A stretch of DNA of 64,000 nt, taken from contig NZ_FNSD01000001.1 in assembly GCF_900105625.1 (NCBI RefSeq), positions 4,402,001-4,466,000 of the forward strand, given 5' to 3'. Position 1 is the first letter of the stretch; each line of letters begins with the position of its first letter. The notes under the pieces are model-generated. The model ran no database searches, had not been told where the DNA came from, and saw only the letters and a program-made list of their open reading frames with translations. The position numbers and the translations under genes are program-made. Shown here one piece after another: positions 63,332-64,000 of this stretch. The stretch comes from Terriglobus roseus (GTDB lineage: Bacteria; Acidobacteriota; Terriglobia; Terriglobales; Acidobacteriaceae).

Positions 63332-64000
63332 TTACTGCGTCGGCGCGGCCTGCTGGCGTTTCCGCAGTTCTTCGAAGATCTGCTCGGGTGTGCGGGCACC
63401 GTTGGGTGATTGCTGCTGATCCGTACCCGCAGCCGGCGTGCTGGTGCTGTCACTGGTCGTCCCGGTCGCTGGTGTGCTGTTATCGGAGGAGGCGCTCCCT
63501 GCGGGCATGGGCGGCGGATACCCGGGACCGCCGCTTCCGTCACCGTCGGACGGCGGTCCTCCCGGACCCGAGGGCGTGGCGCCGCGAGGTCCTTGCGGAC
63601 CAAAGCTGCGTGAGGTCGGGAGACTGGCCGGCATGACCGGGTTGGATCTGCGGCGAAAGCGGTCATCGTCGTTGGTCACCTGGCGGACCTGTGGAGGCGA
63701 CGCAGAGCCGGTACGAGCGGTCAACACAAGTTCTTTGGGCGACGTTTCACTGCCATTGATGAGCATCATGTTGATCGAAAGCCCGTCGAACAGCTGCCCC
63801 ATGACTGTCTGCACGGAACCAGGGCCGTAGTTGCCAAAGACACGCTCGTCCGGCACGCCGCCAGTGATCTTCATCCCGGTCTCCCGGGCAATCTGCTGAA
63901 GGATCTCAGGCAGAGCGTCGCCTGCTGCATCGACCGTGAGACTGGAGCCATTCCAGGAGATGTGGCTCTCGCCGCGTGGCGAACTTCCCGTGGCCGCGGG
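63332..64000 (-). CDS. STN (secretin/TonB N-terminal)-like domain protein, 5' end cut by window
   Basis: The last 222 codons are visible, running past 64000 (minus strand). The N-terminal visible part has SWNGSSLTVDAAGDALPEIL, GDALPEILQQIARETGMKI, VFGNYGPGSVQTVMGQLFDG, a match to the STN domain of secretins and TonB-linked sensors. A Pro/Gly/Ser-rich tail of about 110 residues (GPQGPRGATPSGPGG) ends the protein with PEQIFEELRKRQQ. It may be a periplasmic signalling or secretion partner. Confidence 0.7.
   Translation of the reverse strand, partial: PAATGSSPRGESHISWNGSSLTVDAAGDALPEILQQIARETGMKITGGVPDERVFGNYGPGSVQTVMGQLFDGLSINMMLINGSETSPKELVLTARTGSASPPQVRQVTNDDDRFRRRSNPVMPASLPTSRSFGPQGPRGATPSGPGGPPSDGDGSGGPGYPPPMPAGSASSDNSTPATGTTSDSTSTPAAGTDQQQSPNGARTPEQIFEELRKRQQAAPTQ

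Overview
The window is about 62-64 % GC and gene-dense, with no rRNA, tRNA, phage, IS or CRISPR that I can see. It looks like a chromosomal segment of an Acidobacteriota bacterium of the Acidobacteriaceae kind (Terriglobus/Granulicella/Edaphobacter-like). The basis is a TIGR03435-type secreted protein (a family concentrated in soil Acidobacteria), futalosine-pathway menaquinone genes (mqnE, mqnD), a Gram-negative envelope (TolC, OmpA-type lipoprotein, Do protease), a secreted pectin-fragment hydrolase (GH105), and intergenic repeat elements of the sort common in that family. The genus is inference.

Layout. 1-9.3 kb: the tail of an upstream gene and its terminator, a secreted Asp-box propeller, mqnE, an SRPBCC-DoxX/DUF4166 pair, a two-domain GH105 enzyme, an MFS exporter and tag. 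9.3-9.7 kb: a repeat-rich convergent gap. 9.7-17.1 kb: APC permease, two GT-C membrane glycosyltransferases around a zinc metallopeptidase, and uvrC. 17.3-24.4 kb: OmpA lipoprotein, diguanylate cyclase, ribA, a LytS-type kinase, a YdjC/HpnK deacetylase and a polyprenyl-phosphate sugar transferase. 24.4-34.8 kb: nadE, TIGR03435 protein, DsbA-like protein, AzgA-type purine permease, topoisomerase IB, nadA-nadC, mqnD, bioY. 35.5-47.2 kb: ftsB, two small exported proteins, a Do protease, the truA-M20 peptidase-EamA operon, a TolC protein with a Gly/Thr-rich insertion, and a YyaL/DUF255 thioredoxin-fold protein. 47.3-52.2 kb: a cytochrome c maturation cluster (ccmE, ccmA, ybaK, ccmB, ccmC, ccmD, YncE-like lipoprotein). 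52.3-64 kb: thiC, a possible 32-aa microprotein, mscL, mtnA, a PD-(D/E)XK-like protein, a zinc-ribbon protein, pyrE, a DinB-like protein, a CPBP protease, uvrA, a 59-aa membrane protein and a truncated STN-domain protein.

Functional themes: cofactor supply (nadA/nadC/nadE, mqnE/mqnD, ribA, thiC, bioY), DNA repair (uvrA, uvrC, tag), envelope and polysaccharide biogenesis, and heme delivery for c-type cytochromes. Many same-strand neighbours overlap by 4 bases at stop/start junctions, which implies translational coupling.

Most notable: (1) a family of composite palindromic repeats at four intergenic loci, three of them between converging genes, with hairpin shape kept while stem sequence changes; (2) a ccm cluster whose CcmE carries CxxxY in place of HxxxY and whose ccmA and ccmB are separated by a coupled ybaK-type deacylase gene; (3) two very short membrane-protein genes plus a 41-aa ccmD. 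I see no defence island or other clearly new multi-gene system; the repeat family and the ccm arrangement are the best candidates for follow-up.
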